From the NCBI RefSeq assembly GCF_036711975.1, contig NC_091967.1, positions 21,576,001-21,640,000 of the forward strand: a stretch of DNA of 64,000 bases, in the 5' to 3' direction. Origin of the DNA: Onthophagus taurus (Eukaryota > Arthropoda > Insecta > Coleoptera > Scarabaeidae). Under the pieces are notes generated by a model. The model was not told where the DNA came from, did not search any database, and worked only from the letters and a program-made list of their open reading frames with translations. Shown piece after piece: positions 52,270 through 63,551 of this stretch. Position 1 is the first letter of the stretch; each line of letters begins with the position of its first letter. A program made the position numbers and the translations under genes.

Positions 52270-53460
52270 AATTGAAAGTGATTTGTGTTAATGGTAATAG
52301 TACAACATTTCTGTTAGTAGCTAGTTTCGTAATAGATAAATTGAAAGTAATAGCATATGCAGAAGAACATGGAAACACAACATCTGAGCGACATTGCGGC
52401 CCTGAAAAAGAAGCACTGAAAATGAGAAAGACTAAATGTGCAAATAAAAGACTGAATGCAAAATGACCAAAACTAAAAAGTGACGTATTAAGATGGATAC
52501 AAGAACACCATCCAAATGGTATTGAAATTAATACAAAAATGATTCAAATACACGCTTGTAAGCTAGCGCTACAGTGGAACTGAACAGATTTTCAGGACGA
52601 AGTTGGTTAATGCTACATGTTTCGTTATGAATTTAGCATTCGAACCAAAACCAAAATATCTCAGAAAATACTACAAGAGTATGAAGAGAAAATATTATCT
52701 TTCCATTACTTTATTACTCAACATCGAAAGAAAACCAATGTAGAACTAAGTCAAATAGCAAATATGGACGAAACTCCACTGATATTTAATGTGCCGAGTA
52801 ACAGAACTGTTGCCATGAAAGGTGCTAAAACTGTAATTATAAAAATAAGTTCATAATAAATGCAGTACATTGTTGTCCTTTTATGACGGTACTAAATTTA
52901 ATATAATGACCATTTTCAAGCGCAAAACAATGCCAAAACCTTCTGAAATACCGCTGGACGTGGCTGGTATAAAATTATGGATTAACAATGTTTTGGGGAA
53001 AGGTGTTTTATTAAAGAAGAGTTCTCTTCTTGTGCTAGATCAGTTAGTTAAGAGTTCTGTGAAAGTGAAACTAAAACTGGGATTACTGTTATTCCGGGAG
53101 GACTTAGTTTACAATTGGAACGTCTTGATGTCTCGACAAATAAGTCATTCACGCCGAAGGGAGTTTTAAAACGACCTACAATCAAACAAGTGTATCAGTG
53201 AATAAAACAGTCGTGGTCTAGAGTGAGAGAAGACGAAGTTATGGTCTACTTCCGGTAGACCGGCAGTCGTGGCCATCTTGAAAATATTTTAGATCGAATG
53301 TTCCGAATGCTACCAAAATTTCAAAACTGTACGAATAGTGAAACCTAAAAAAGTTATAATGAACCAGTTACGTGAGACACCTGTATATGAAAACGACAAC
53401 GATGACGACGGAGAGGAAGAAGAAGAAAGTAAGATGACGATTTTCAGGGATTATAAAGGT
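52270..53460 (+). pseudogene. pogo/Tc5-type transposase remnant
   Basis: Frames in order: KLKVIAYAEEHGNTTSERHC with CGPEKEALKMRK (HTH), KLKSDVLRWIQEHHPNGIEI (CENP-B HTH), NVELSQIANMDETPLIFNVP (first catalytic Asp), FYDGTKFNIMTIFKRKTMPK, SLLVLDQLVKSSVKVKL (second), then VIPGGLSLQLERLDVSTNKS (third, the PGG-x-LQ-x-LD motif), and an acidic DNDDDGEEEEE-like end near 53420. Stops at about 52465, 52855 and 53200, plus frame shifts, make it inactive. Confidence 0.7.
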
Positions 53461-53512
53461 CAGTTCGGTTTTATAAATTAAGAATTATTTTTTTGTTTGC
53501 CTTTATTTATTG

Positions 53513-53550
53513 AACTAAAACTAGAACTAACACTAAACCTAGAACTAAAA
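53513..53550 (-). repeat. Dyad repeat family, partial copy D
   Basis: AACTAAAACTAGAACTAAC and ACTAAACCTAGAACTA match one arm of the dyad family. Confidence 0.6.
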
Positions 53551-53639
53551 TATTATTTTAAAGAGAGATTTTTATCAGATCTTTATTTTTTCTCTCTGAA
53601 ACGATTAAAGATCTTTTAGGCTATTCTCATCTTTTGTTG

Positions 53640-54000
53640 TAAATGAACAGACTTCGTTCCATATGTGACCACCTGATCTTATTATCAGTTTATATAGTAG
53701 TAGTTTTCATTTTCTGGACAGCAGTTTTGACTAGAATAACTTTTTGCGAGAATTTCCAAGTCTTATTCAGTCTTGTATGTAGAATTGTATGCTATTATCA
53801 TTTCTAAGTAAAATACCCAGGTTCCTAATGCTTTTCAGACCTTCAAAGTTGTACTCAGCAACAGTTAAGTTTTGCGCAGTTCTTCTATTTTCATCTCTGG
53901 ACATTCTCATGTAGATCATTATTACTATGTCATCTGCGTATCCAATCACTTGATATGCCGTATTGTATATGCTGCTTCCGTTTTTTAGATCACCAATTGT
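53640..54000 (-). mobile_element. LINE reverse-transcriptase fragment
   Basis: The minus strand reads YQVIGYADDIVIMIYMRMSR (YADD box), then LTVAEYNFEGLKSIRNLGIL, the region where these LINEs have FxYLGxxL. About 80 residues remain. Confidence 0.6.
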
Positions 54001-54079
54001 AACAGTAACGATGATAGTGCCTTGTCTATATTTTAATTATTTAATTTTTGACCATCTTTTGTAACATAGACTACTTATA

Positions 54080-54682
54080 AAGGGTGTATCTAAATTGATA
54101 CGAATGATTTTAAGGGGTGATTTTTCAGCGAAAATTAAGGGGGGGCTTTCATATAACTTTTTGGTCAAAACCACTTCTCCTCCAAGTTATAGCCCTCTAA
54201 AATTAGGAGAAAAAAGGTTTTTCTTTAATAAATCCACTATGGAGGAATTTGGAAGGATGAAATTTGACAGATAACTATTACTAATAAGGTGACGATTTTT
54301 ATAACCCTAGAACTTTTTAATACGTCTACATTTTACTATTTAAAAACTTGATTTATATAGTGGGGGTTCTCCTAAAATTGTTAGTTTGATCACAAAGAAA
54401 TAAAGTAATACACAGGCTCAGGTGAATTAATTCAGAGATGGGTTATTATTAGTCAAAGAAATGAAGTTATCTCAGTTTTATTTTATTTTTTGTGATCAAA
54501 CTAACAATTTGTTAGTTGTAAAATGTCAAGAGATAAGAAAGTTGAAGATTTTTACCCTTAACTTTAGAGGGCTATAACTTGAAGGAGAAGGGGTTTTGAC
54601 CAAAAAGTTATATGAAAGACCCCCTTTAATTTTCGTTGAAAAATCACCCCTTAAAATCTTTGCATCAATTTAGATACACATA
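54080..54682. mobile_element. ~600-bp foldback element
   Basis: The left arm (54084-54205: GTGTATCTAAATTGAT, TTTTAAGGGGTGATTTTTCA, ACTTTTTGGTCAAAACCACT) matches the reverse complement of 54560-54679 at about 90%. Inside, TTGTTAGTTTGATCACAAAG near 54378 is again mirrored near 54490, so the dyad extends through most of the element. No ORF. Confidence 0.75.
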
Positions 54683-55673
54683 AACAAAATTTCAAAAACG
54701 TAGGTAAAAAAATTTAATCAAAAAAAAAAGGTGCTGCTAAATTTTTGGCGGACACTGTATATGATAACTCCATGTTTACGGAATTTTTGAACATTCTGTA
54801 TAATCATTTGAAGTTTCAAAATAATTATGTTTAAAAGTAAACTCTTTTTAAAACCAATTTCTCATGGACTCTTATTGTAAATAAGACCGTAATTAATGTT
54901 ATAACAATTATACAATAATTTAATTTAATTTTTAAAAATAAAATATATTCCGCCATCTACTGGTTGTCTACCTAAATAAAATTTGGTTAGCTACGAAGTA
55001 AACATAATAACAAATAAACAAAGATAACCTTAATATCCTTAAATTGTTATGAGTAAGAGAGATGATTTTGAATGACCTCGACAAAGCATCGACGGATGTC
55101 AAGCATCAATCCCGATCGGTCAGAGTAATTTTAAACATCCTGTAATTACGTTAAGGACGGAATGAAAACATCTCGCGTCCTCTAATACACAAAATTCACA
55201 GCGAGAATATACCGCATCCAACAAAAGTTTGTACGAAACTCACCCGATTACTTTTTATTTTCAAATCAAAATTGTTGGACAAACTTCCATCGTTAGTACT
55301 GTAGATGTTTTGGCTATTTATTGAATCTTCCATCTTCGTCTGACGATCATGAACCACCTGTCGTTTTCCTTTTTCGTCTGATCGCGGGGCCACTTTTTCT
55401 CTCTCAACAGCAAACGACGACGACGTCCAATAAGATGACGGCTCAGTCGCGTTCAGCCGGCAAAGCAGTGCGCATCTCACGTCGTGTCGAACCCGTTCAT
55501 TTCGTTTTCGAGAGGAAAATTTTTATTCTAGCGCGTTTTTCTAATAGTGTATGATACAACTTTTGATTAAGTTACATTTTAATAAGATTTTCTTTGTAAC
55601 TTGGCACGATTTCGGTGTGAAATCGACATTAAATTCCTTCATTTCCAATTATGTGATGTAAACTCGACCTAAA
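54683..55673. promoter_or_regulatory. Intergenic with a CG-rich patch upstream of an ATG exon
   Basis: The patch 55330-55510 has many CG dinucleotides (GACGACGACGTCC, GTCGTGTCGAACCCG) and the usual look of an insect housekeeping promoter; it precedes the ATG exon at 55674 by about 170 bp. ORFs on both strands here overlap each other and look like chance. Confidence 0.4.
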
Positions 55674-55694
55674 ATGGCGGACTCATATTACCAG
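55674..55694 (+). CDS. First coding exon of an unidentified gene (partial)
   Basis: ATGGCGGACTCATATTACCA followed by G and then GTGAGTATG gives MADSYYQ and a strong splice donor at 55695. The ATG context AAAATGG is good, and the CG-rich block upstream would suit a promoter. No continuing exon is found in the remaining 8.3 kb, which is transposon-rich, so the next exon may lie beyond the window. Seven residues are too few to name the gene. Confidence 0.4.
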
Positions 55695-56034
55695 GTGAGT
55701 ATGTAATTATGTTGTTTACGTTTAAGTATTTTTCATTTATATGTATATTTTATTCGTTAATTATTATTTAAGAGAATGTATTATGATTTTCTTTAATAAA
55801 ATCGCACGATTTAATTTTTTTTTATTACGCTTGTCATTTATGGGAAAGAGGTTATGTTTCATGTCATGACAGGTTCGCCTGTTGCATATTTTCAACATAT
55901 TAATCCTTATTGAGGTGTTTTAACCTTCCAATACACGCACGCGGACTATCAGTCCGTGCAAATTAAACTTCTAATCTAACATTCTAATAAATATTAATTT
56001 TTGTGAAATGTGTATACAAAACAGGTAAATAGAA
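55695..56034. other. AT-rich, probably intron of the gene starting at 55674
   Basis: No features recognised. Confidence 0.35.
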
Positions 56035-56245
56035 GCCTGTTTAGCTGCGCATCTGAAGACGCACGGTTAAATCCGAAACTTTCTAGTGTTAATTGTTTTC
56101 AGGTTTAGCCATCTTAAGAGACGTACGGCTAAACCCGAATGTTTCTAGGTCTAGTGTTAGTTCTATTTTTACTTGTTATTTAGCTTTAGATTGTTGAATA
56201 TTTTTATTGAACTAAAAGTAGAACTAATACTAAGTCTAGTGTTGA
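56035..56245. repeat. Dyad repeat family, copy E
   Basis: Begins with a junction GCGCATCTGAAGACGCACGG, where two arms meet, continues through TAAATCCGAAACTTTCTAG, then a second junction ATCTTAAGAGACGTACGGC, then a full dyad: GTCTAGTGTTAGTTCTAT, a TTTAGATTGTTGAATATTTT loop and AACTAAAAGTAGAACTAATA. Confidence 0.75.
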
Positions 56246-56726
56246 AAATTTGAAAAGAATCATCCCTTTCAACACTAATAGAACAACAAGTCAGATTGTT
56301 GGATTGTCAGATAATGATTTTGTTCTCAAATCACAGTTTGGTTACTTTTGGTGAAGTTAAGAGTAGCTGTCTTGGCCCTTTATTGTTCAATATTTATAAT
56401 AAAAACAAATTTGATGTTACTGATAGCTAGTGCTTAATATATTCATCTCTTCATTGTTCTAGATTTTCCCAATTCACTTCAATTATCGCGTTGTTGTTGA
56501 GAGGCTGCTACATGTTTTATCATGTTGCATCACCGTCCTTTATTAGCAGTTGAAATGCATACTGATTAGTTGGATGAAAATCGTATGATTCTATCTTCAC
56601 AAAGTCTGCAGTGAGGTGTTTTAAGAGACACAGTGATCTTCCTGTAGGTTGATTTTAGGGGAATGCCAAGTGAAATCCAGAGTCATTCGTTTTTTTTTTT
56701 TTTTTTACAGTATGGTGTGTGATATA
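56246..56726. other. Unassigned spacer
   Basis: No feature recognised. An 18-bp poly-T lies at about 56690-56706. Confidence 0.4.
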
Positions 56727-57908
56727 CAGGTCCTACGGCCTGACTGCCATAGCTTGGAAGTGTGTTGCTGGGGTGTGTTGCTACAAGCATTTGAAATTTA
56801 GTAGACCATTTAAAAAGAAACAGCTTTATTGAATTAGTTGCTCAAAATGTCCACCCAGTTGCTGTATACATCGTATAGCTCTTAGAATTGAAGTGGTAGC
56901 TCTGCTAACAGTCTCAGGATTAGCACGAATAGTTTCTGCGGCATTTTCGGCTCTTCCAATCCACCGGTTTGTGTAATTTTGATTAAGAAATTCTGTTACT
57001 TGTCGACCAAAGTGTGGAACATCATCGAGTAATATTGGAAGATCATTTTCAATGAAACATAAATAACGAATGGCCGTGAAACGTTCTTCAATTATAACCG
57101 GACCAATGAGGCGGTCATCAATAATGCCACGCCAAACATTCACCGAAAATTTATCTCGAAAATGGTATTCTCGAGTTTGTCGTGGATTTTCAAGTCCCCA
57201 ACAATGTGAATTCCTGGTGTTATTGATGCCGTTTCGGGTGAATGAGGCTTCATCATTAAACAATATTATCCGACAAATCCTTTGATTTCTCAGTATCCAG
57301 CGACTAAATTCAAGTCTTGAAGCGTAGTCGGCAGGTTTTAAAGCTTGTACTGGTAAGATGTAGTACGGGTACAAACCGAAATTGTGTAAAGTTCTCTATA
57401 CTCTCATCCGGCCTACGTTAATTGTGTTGGCTATTCTTCGGACACTAGTAGAAGGTTGAGCATCAATCGTATTAACTAAGTATTGCTTCTTCTTGAGCAA
57501 GTTCCTGTTAAACGTGTGGGACGTTCAGAAATAGCTGTAAGAAACTTGCCTGTTTCTCTTAAACATCGATAGACATTGCTAAAAACAGTTCTACAAGGCA
57601 TTCTATGAGTGGGAAATCGTCGACGATATTCATCAACTGCCCCTCGTCTGTTTCCATTACACAATCCATAAACAAAGTGAATGTCGGCGTATTCTTCATT
57701 CGAAAAAGTAAACATACTTTTAAGAGTATTTTAATGTAACACACAAATTATCATTCACAGCCACCTGAACTTTTTAATAATAACAAAATTAACAGCTTGT
57801 AGCACAGTTACAATACCGTTTTGGGTGTATGTTCATTAGACATTTTTGACTTGTAATCACCCCAGCAACACACTCCCAAGCTATGGCAGTCACGTCGTGG
57901 GACACCTG
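56727..57908 (-). mobile_element. 1182-bp mariner-type element, internally deleted
   Basis: The left end (CAGGTCCTACGGCCTGACTG) and the reverse complement of the right end (CAGGTGTCCCACGACGTGAC) share the run TGACTGCCATAGCTTGG and continue through TGTGTTGCTGGGGTG, an inverted repeat of about 47 bp. TA flanks it at 56725-56726 and 57909-57910. A minus-strand transposase pseudogene lies inside. Confidence 0.8.
56826..57715 (-). pseudogene. Mariner-type transposase with two in-frame deletions in the catalytic domain
   Basis: The N-terminal HTH (TFSNEEYADIHFVYGLCNG, TVFSNVYRCLRETGKFL) is in one frame to 57476. A frameshift and one stop follow, then an open frame from 57374 to 56826: YPYYILPVQALKPADY, IILFNDEASFTRNGINN (first catalytic Asp), IENDLPILLDDVP joined directly to HFGRQVTEFLNQNYTNRWIG, then RAENAAETIRANP and the tail GGHFEQLIQ. 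Relative to the copy at 33358-34411, the WF-QDGAPP block (second Asp) and the WPP-RSPDL-to-WGY block (third Asp) are both gone, without breaking the frame. Confidence 0.8.
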
Positions 57909-57989
57909 TATGCCATACTGCAAAAGACATATAGTATATGTCTTTTTAGCCTGGGTTTTACTTTTCGAGCGGATAATGGGGTGGAGGCT

Positions 57990-58510
57990 CATATTATGCA
58001 GAGAGTTAGAAAGGTAAGCAGATTATTTGAGCTGGGGGGAAAGGATATTTGGAAAACATTTGTGTAGAAGGAAAGTGATGTTTGTAAGGAGTATGATAAT
58101 GCATGAAGCGGAAAGATCGGGTTGGAAGGAACACAAGATAGTGGAGGAGATTGTGGAGAGGTATTGGTGTTGAGCACGGAGACTCCGGAATATATAATGA
58201 GAGAGGAGTTTAAACTAGAGAAGATGAAGGTTGAAGCAGGTAGAAGGGCGATAAAGTACAAGAATGGGCTGGAGCAACTTTAAGATTTTGAGAGAGCGTT
58301 AGAGGGAGGTTAAGACTGAGGTTGGGGGGTATTATATTAGAGTAAGGGAATACAAAGAAGGGGGAGGAAAGGAAGAGTTAGAGTATAGAGATAGAAATGT
58401 GGAAAAATTGTGCTTAGGTAGAAAAGGGAAGATACATAGTAATAAGTATAAAGTCTTAATGGCTGAGAAATTTCAGGAATACTTGATGGAGGAAAGTGCA
58501 CGGGATTAAA
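57990..58510 (+). mobile_element. LINE ORF2 C-terminal fragment
   Basis: The plus strand reads MQRVRKVSRLFELGGKDIWK and, in another frame, STETPEYIMREEFKLEKMKV and EAGRRAIKYKNGLEQL, like the ETPxYIVxEExKxxKxRxxAGxRAxKxE block downstream of the RT in an insect LINE family. Later KYKVLMAEKFQEYLMEE is open. Stops are frequent. Confidence 0.5.
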
Positions 58511-58719
58511 AAATGTACGATTGCAAGATTTATTAATGATTAAGTTTATATAAACATACTATTTGGCTGGCTTTTTCCACTCCCAATTTGGTGCGCACAT
58601 TGGAGTAGACGAACCCAAATGTTGAGAAGACAAACAGCCCAAAAAAGTTGTTTTAAAGTTGGGAGAAGATTCTCAATGTCAGGAACGTAGTCTTTTTTGC
58701 AGTAATATTGGATATAACA

Positions 58720-59265
58720 ATTTTTGCCATGGTTTTTGAATGAAGCTCATTCAGTATTTGCGTTCATATCCATGTTTATAGCTTCGTCTTTCTCTTCCAT
58801 AAATAATTTATATTTTGTTTTAGTTACTTCTAAAATATATACAATAAATGGTAAAGCCCAAATGTCTGTTTGTAGCGTTTCTGATAAACTTGTATTTGAG
58901 GCATTGATAATTCCAATTCTTCCCCAAATGCACTTTTCAATTCCTTCCACACTTTTACAGCATGAGATAGAGACGCGCTTTTTTTTTGCAATTTGTCACT
59001 CGGATATTGACTTTAAGATATTTAAGTAATCTTCAGAAGATCGTTTGAGACCAATATTAGATACTTTTTGGTATATTATACGATCAATTTCCTTTTGATT
59101 TTCTTTACGTGCTTTTAACAGATTTTCCTATTGACTTACATATATTTGCAGACAATTCACCATACTTCTACACCTTACATCGCTTTATAGGACTAGAACT
59201 TTTCCATCGACTTGCATATAACATGTTCTTCAAGGTTATTTCAAGGTCTTTGCAAAGCAAATTTA
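58720..59265 (-). pseudogene. hAT transposase fragment (same family as 26262-26810)
   Basis: The minus strand shows ARKENQKEIDRIIYQKVSNI, GLKRSSEDYLNILKSIS, then SCCKSVEGIEKCIWGRIG and LEVTKTKYKLFMEEKDEAIN. The DNA matches 26340-26790 over about 450 bp at roughly 80%. Frames are broken. Confidence 0.6.
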
Positions 59266-59274
59266 AAAAGAATT

Positions 59275-59580
59275 AATAGTAGTGCTGGTGTTACCTCTAG
59301 TTTTAGTTGTTATTCAGTGTTAGATTTTGTATATTTTTATTGAACTAAAACTGGAACCAACGCAAGACCTAGAACTAGAAATATTCGGGTTTAGCCATCT
59401 TAAGTGACGCAAGGCTAAACACAAATGTTTCTAGTTCTTGGTATAGTGTTAGTTCTAGTACTAGTGTTACCTCTACTTTTAGTTGTTATTTAGCGTTAGA
59501 TTATTGTATATTTTTATTGAACTATAACTAGAACTAACTAACAGTAAAGTTTCGGATTTAGCTGTGCGTCTGCAGAAGAT
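59275..59580. repeat. Dyad repeat family, copy F (two tandem dyads)
   Basis: Two dyads of about 130-150 bp follow each other: 59285-59420 and 59430-59580. Each has a TCTAGTTTTAGTTGTTATT-like arm, a TTGTATATTTTTATTGAACT loop and an AACTAGAACTAAC-like arm, and each is bounded by TTTAGCC/GGCTAAA strings. Confidence 0.75.
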
Positions 59581-60294
59581 ATTCTATATAAATTCAGATA
59601 ATAAATTTTAAGATTAATCACTTCTAAGTATGATTGTGTACTGGAAAGTTAATGATTAAGTTGAGTTGATACGAAATATTTCTGTTGACATTGTACCAAC
59701 TTTTGGTGATTTAGCTTGTTGAAAACAATGTATTTTTGTACACCTATTCAAGGTTAATCTATTTGTGTGATCAAATTTAGCCGAGCAATGTCTTCATTAC
59801 TTAAAGTTCTCATTATATCTGCCCTTCCCAACTATATATTTGTATATTGATAAGATAATAATTTTTTTTATTGTAACAAGCGTGAATGTTTTTAAATGCT
59901 ACCACGATTTGTAACGAATCGTTTTATTTCCATCTTTATATTTATTTTCGAAGTAAATGTTTTAGTAATTCACGTTTTAAGTATAGTAATGTTATTTTAT
60001 TCCGAAGTGTATTATAAATAAATCCGATTTAATCCCGAATAAATAGTCTCTTTTGAAACTTTTTATTTAACGTAGTACATAAACACTACATTTCGATATG
60101 TACTTTGTGATGATAATCTTGTTTGCGTTGATATCAACCACAAAAAATCGAATTATATCTTTGTATTAAATTTTCAATCTATCATTATGTAAATTCAAAT
60201 AGAACTATGAAACTTAAATCTTTTTTTTCTTTTCGTATTTTTATCTAAACCTCTTTATTTTTTTTTTAATTTATGGAAAATTTCCTATTTTATA
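59581..60294. other. AT-rich spacer
   Basis: No gene or repeat recognised. Confidence 0.4.
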
Positions 60295-60479
60295 CAGGGT
60301 GAGTTATTAGTATCTCGGCAGTCGATAAAACAATGTGTTATACAAAAGTTGTTTGACTCAACACTTTCTATGTAAAGTTATTTTCGTTTATGTAGGGTAT
60401 AACCTCGTTATCATTTTCATTAGATTTTTTGACATTGTATTAGAAGACAACCGTATTAGAAGGCACATAACCTTTATTT

Positions 60480-61300
60480 TTTACACAGTCTGGCCAAAAT
60501 GATCTCCAGCACGTTTGATGCAGTCATTTATAGAAAATTTCTTCCATGCATCTATAACTGTTAATTTTATCATTCATTAATTGATCTAAAATGTATCTAA
60601 ATGTTTGCTTTACATAATAGGTCTTAAAGGTTGCAATAATTCCTCGGTCCAGTGGTTGTATCAAGAAAGTGGTATTTGGCGGGTATTTAGCCAAATACCT
60701 AATAATTCAACATTTGGCTGCTCTATATGTGGATGACCAGGTGCTTGCCTATAATCAACAAAATCTTAAATTCAAGGCGTTTATCATTCATATAGCGCCG
60801 AATTTCTGGAACAAAATATTTGAGAAAGCATGCATTAAAAGTTTCAGTGGTCATCTAAGCTTTTTCATTAGCTGTCCAATAAACTGGTAAAGTGTCTAAA
60901 TTTATACATTTCATAGACCGTGGTGTTAGAACTCTATTTGCAAGTAAGGGTTGTAATATCCGATCTCGTGACGCATTAGAGCAAAATAAAAAAGTTACGT
61001 GGTATTTGGTTGCTTTAAACCCACTGCCTGTTTTCATTGGGGATTTAGCTATGTATATTTTGCTTGTCATACGTTTTCAGAAAAGATCTATTTCATTTGT
61101 ATTCCATACCTGATGTAAAGTGTACCACCATTTTCAATTATCTTAGCTAATTCTGCAGGAAATTCTTTAAATGCCAAATCATCTCCAATTTCACCCTTAA
61201 TCTTTATACATTGCACCAAACTCATACATACAGAAAATTCAAATTTGGTTCTGTTTTGGACTAACGTTTGTGGTTCCACTTCTTTAATCTGGTTGTAGAT
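60480..61300 (-). pseudogene. Tigger-type transposase, C-terminal half
   Basis: Minus-strand pieces: KTGSGFKATKYHVTFLFCSN, LLANRVLTPRSMKCINLDTL then PVYWTANEKA, and further on FVDYRQAPGHPHIEQPNVEL, where the family has LxxDNAPGHP, then a TTGPRNYCNL / QPLRPIM region where it has SLIQPLDQGIIATFK. Multiple stops and frameshifts. Confidence 0.6.
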
Positions 61301-61899
61301 GGATATTCTTAGATTGCGATTTAGCTTGTTTGCATGTGCACGAAATTTTAGTAAGAAAATTCTTCTAAGTTAAAATTTCTTGAACCGCGTTAAATCAAAT
61401 TCGCGAAAAAACAGTACACCTTGATTTATGTACTTAATGGAGACCAATGCTTATACGTAAAGTGAAAAAGTACGAGAAATATTTTGTATTAGTGCAGGCT
61501 TTAAAACAAGAATTAAAGGATGTAAAGACAAAATAAACTTTTATTTTAGAAATATAACCAAAAATATGCACAATAAAAATTAATTTTAAGACTAATCCTA
61601 ATTGATGGTATAGATTTTGCGTGGAAATAGCTGTCCTGAGTTCGTTGTGTTGCGGTTTTTTTCGTTTCTTTGTAGATTTCTTTATAACAAGCATAAGCAT
61701 TCGATAGGTTTACATTAACTGTTGAACTTCTTTCAAAGTTACTATCATGTTATTCAAAATGGGACATTACTTTCTCGAGGTGTTCAAACACTTGTAGAAG
61801 TATACGTTATTACCTCCACTGTTGACTTGTTGCGTTTCAACATTTAACAGATCTTTGTTGTCACAGATCTATTATGCGAAGCAAGGAGATCTATCTAGC
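61301..61899. other. Unassigned, between the Tigger fragments
   Basis: An 88-codon minus-strand frame (61434-61700) has no recognisable features. Probably transposon interior. Confidence 0.35.
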
Positions 61900-62790
61900 T
61901 CTTTTGCCATTTCTACAATCTTGCCCATTATTATGGTTGATTGTGTTCATCCCTGGACATAACTTTTTCCAAGCTTTCTGTATTGTTGTTTCCTTAATAT
62001 GTTCCAAGCATGTCGCACTATTTTAATATAATCTAAAATGTGGAAACCCTTTCAAAAGTTCCTAAGATCTCGCGGCCTCTGCTTTTTTCTTTATCTATTG
62101 CTGCTTATACATCGGCAAAAAGTTCGTTTTAAATAATTTAATTTAAAGGTGGCTATTATTCTCTGATCCATATGTTGAAGTATAGAAGTGGTATTGTTCA
62201 TTTAATGTTTGAGGGAGACCAAGGGCGTTGTCTATTAATAGTAAAATCTTAAATGGAATCTTCTTGCAATACGCAGTAACCTCAGGTACAAAACAGTTTT
62301 TAAACTAGTCTTGAAAAATAACTGCAGTTACCCATGCTTTCTTGTTAGATCTCCAGTGACCAGGAAGACTAAACTTATCATAGTTTTTCCGGCTTCTAGG
62401 GTTTTCGCTCTGGTAAATTAACATTGGTTTCAAGTTTATAGTGCCTGAGGAGTTGTTGCCCAATAAGAGTGTTAGTCTGTCTATTGCTGCTTTGTAACCT
62501 GGCGTAGACTGTTCTTGCAGACATTTTCTTCCAAAATAAACCTGCCTCATCAACGTTAAAAATCTGATCACGAGTACCTTCCTCTCTTATACTTTTTTTT
62601 AGGTCTTCAACAAATTTGGTTGCACTTTCAGTGTCTTCAGCAGCTGCTTTCCCTTGCACTTCGATGTTATGTAAATTTGACCTCTTCTTAAACTTTCGAA
62701 ACCATCCATGATTAGCAACAAATGTGATATATGCCGTTGTTTCCTCTTTCTTGGCTTTTAAATCATTAAACAAACTTTTAGAACATTAAT
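61900..62790 (-). pseudogene. Tigger-type transposase fragment
   Basis: Frames read NHGWFRKFKKRSNLHNIEVQ (CENP-B HTH), IREEGTRDQIFNVDEAGLFW (first catalytic Asp), KKMSARTVY; then in another frame GYKAAIDRLTLLLGNNSSGT, LKPMLIYQSENPRSRKNYDK, WRSNKKAWVTAVIFQD, and a degenerate FYY..TTPLVSLKH where the family has LLIDNAPGHP. Frameshifts break it. It belongs to the same broad family as the 60480-61300 fragment but is a separate copy. Confidence 0.65.
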
Positions 62791-63551
62791 TTGTATAATT
62801 GACTTAGGCCAAATTAATCGATTTATGATTTTTCTTCTTACCATCCATTGCAAACTTTGTTAAAACCGTTATAAAAACACTCTTAAATACTATACTGTGT
62901 GTATCACTTTTAACATCACAACGTTAAGGGGACTTCCCCGAATTCGTTTACTTGTTTGTACAACTATAGCGCCATCTATTGGAAACCGTTCGTACTAAGT
63001 CGTACAAGGAAGTACGTAAGTGCGAAAGTCTCAGGTGTTTTTTAAATGAGTCGCCCTGTATATTTTATCATACTATGAATACAACTGACATACTTAACAT
63101 AATTTAAATGGACCTTGATGAAATGAAAAGCCATTTGAAAAATGTCCAAGTTTGTATGAACATCCCCTGTTGTATGTATCTAATATCTTTGGATGTAACT
63201 ATTATGTGACGTACTTTATAGGCAAAATTGGCAGAAATGTCATTTTTACATACTTTTAAAAGTATCCTGCAACAGACATATTTTGGAAAAAATAATTATA
63301 TATCTGTTAATATAACTGTTAACGCGACATATTATACGGTTGCATAAACAAATTTAGTTGTATTCATAATATGATAAAATAAACAGTAAGTTCCATTTAA
63401 ACAAATTTACGTACTCTCCATCACGTCTAAATACAACACTCTGTATGAATGAAAATAAAGAAGTGAGTCAAACAACTTTTCTATAACACAGTTATTTCTT
63501 TCTCAAACGATTTAGTAACTATAAACCGCTGGGATACTAATCATCACCCTG

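Larger units (their letters stand above)
60295..63551 (-). mobile_element. Tigger-type DNA element(s), 3.26 kb between matching ends
   Basis: The left end CAGGGTGAGTTATTAGTATC at 60295 and the reverse complement of the right end (CAGGGTGATGATTAGTATCC, from 63551) match, with AAAAGTTGTTTGACTCA shared further inside. TA dinucleotides flank both ends. Inside are two Tigger-like transposase fragments on the minus strand (60480-61300 and 61900-62790), so one element may be nested in another. A further terminus-like GTCGCCCTGTATAT at 63051 supports nesting. Confidence 0.6.

Noticed and set aside
55196..55554. Overlapping ORFs on both strands in the CG-rich block
   Set aside because: Open frames on both strands over the same bases are expected in CG-rich promoter DNA; no domain in either.
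56035..56080. CTGAAGA...GAAAC in dyad copies as further hammerheads
   Set aside because: In these copies the CTGAAGA box arises from the palindromic junction of two arms, and no NUH site with a matching stem I is visible, so only the motifs at 18653 and 27827 were kept.
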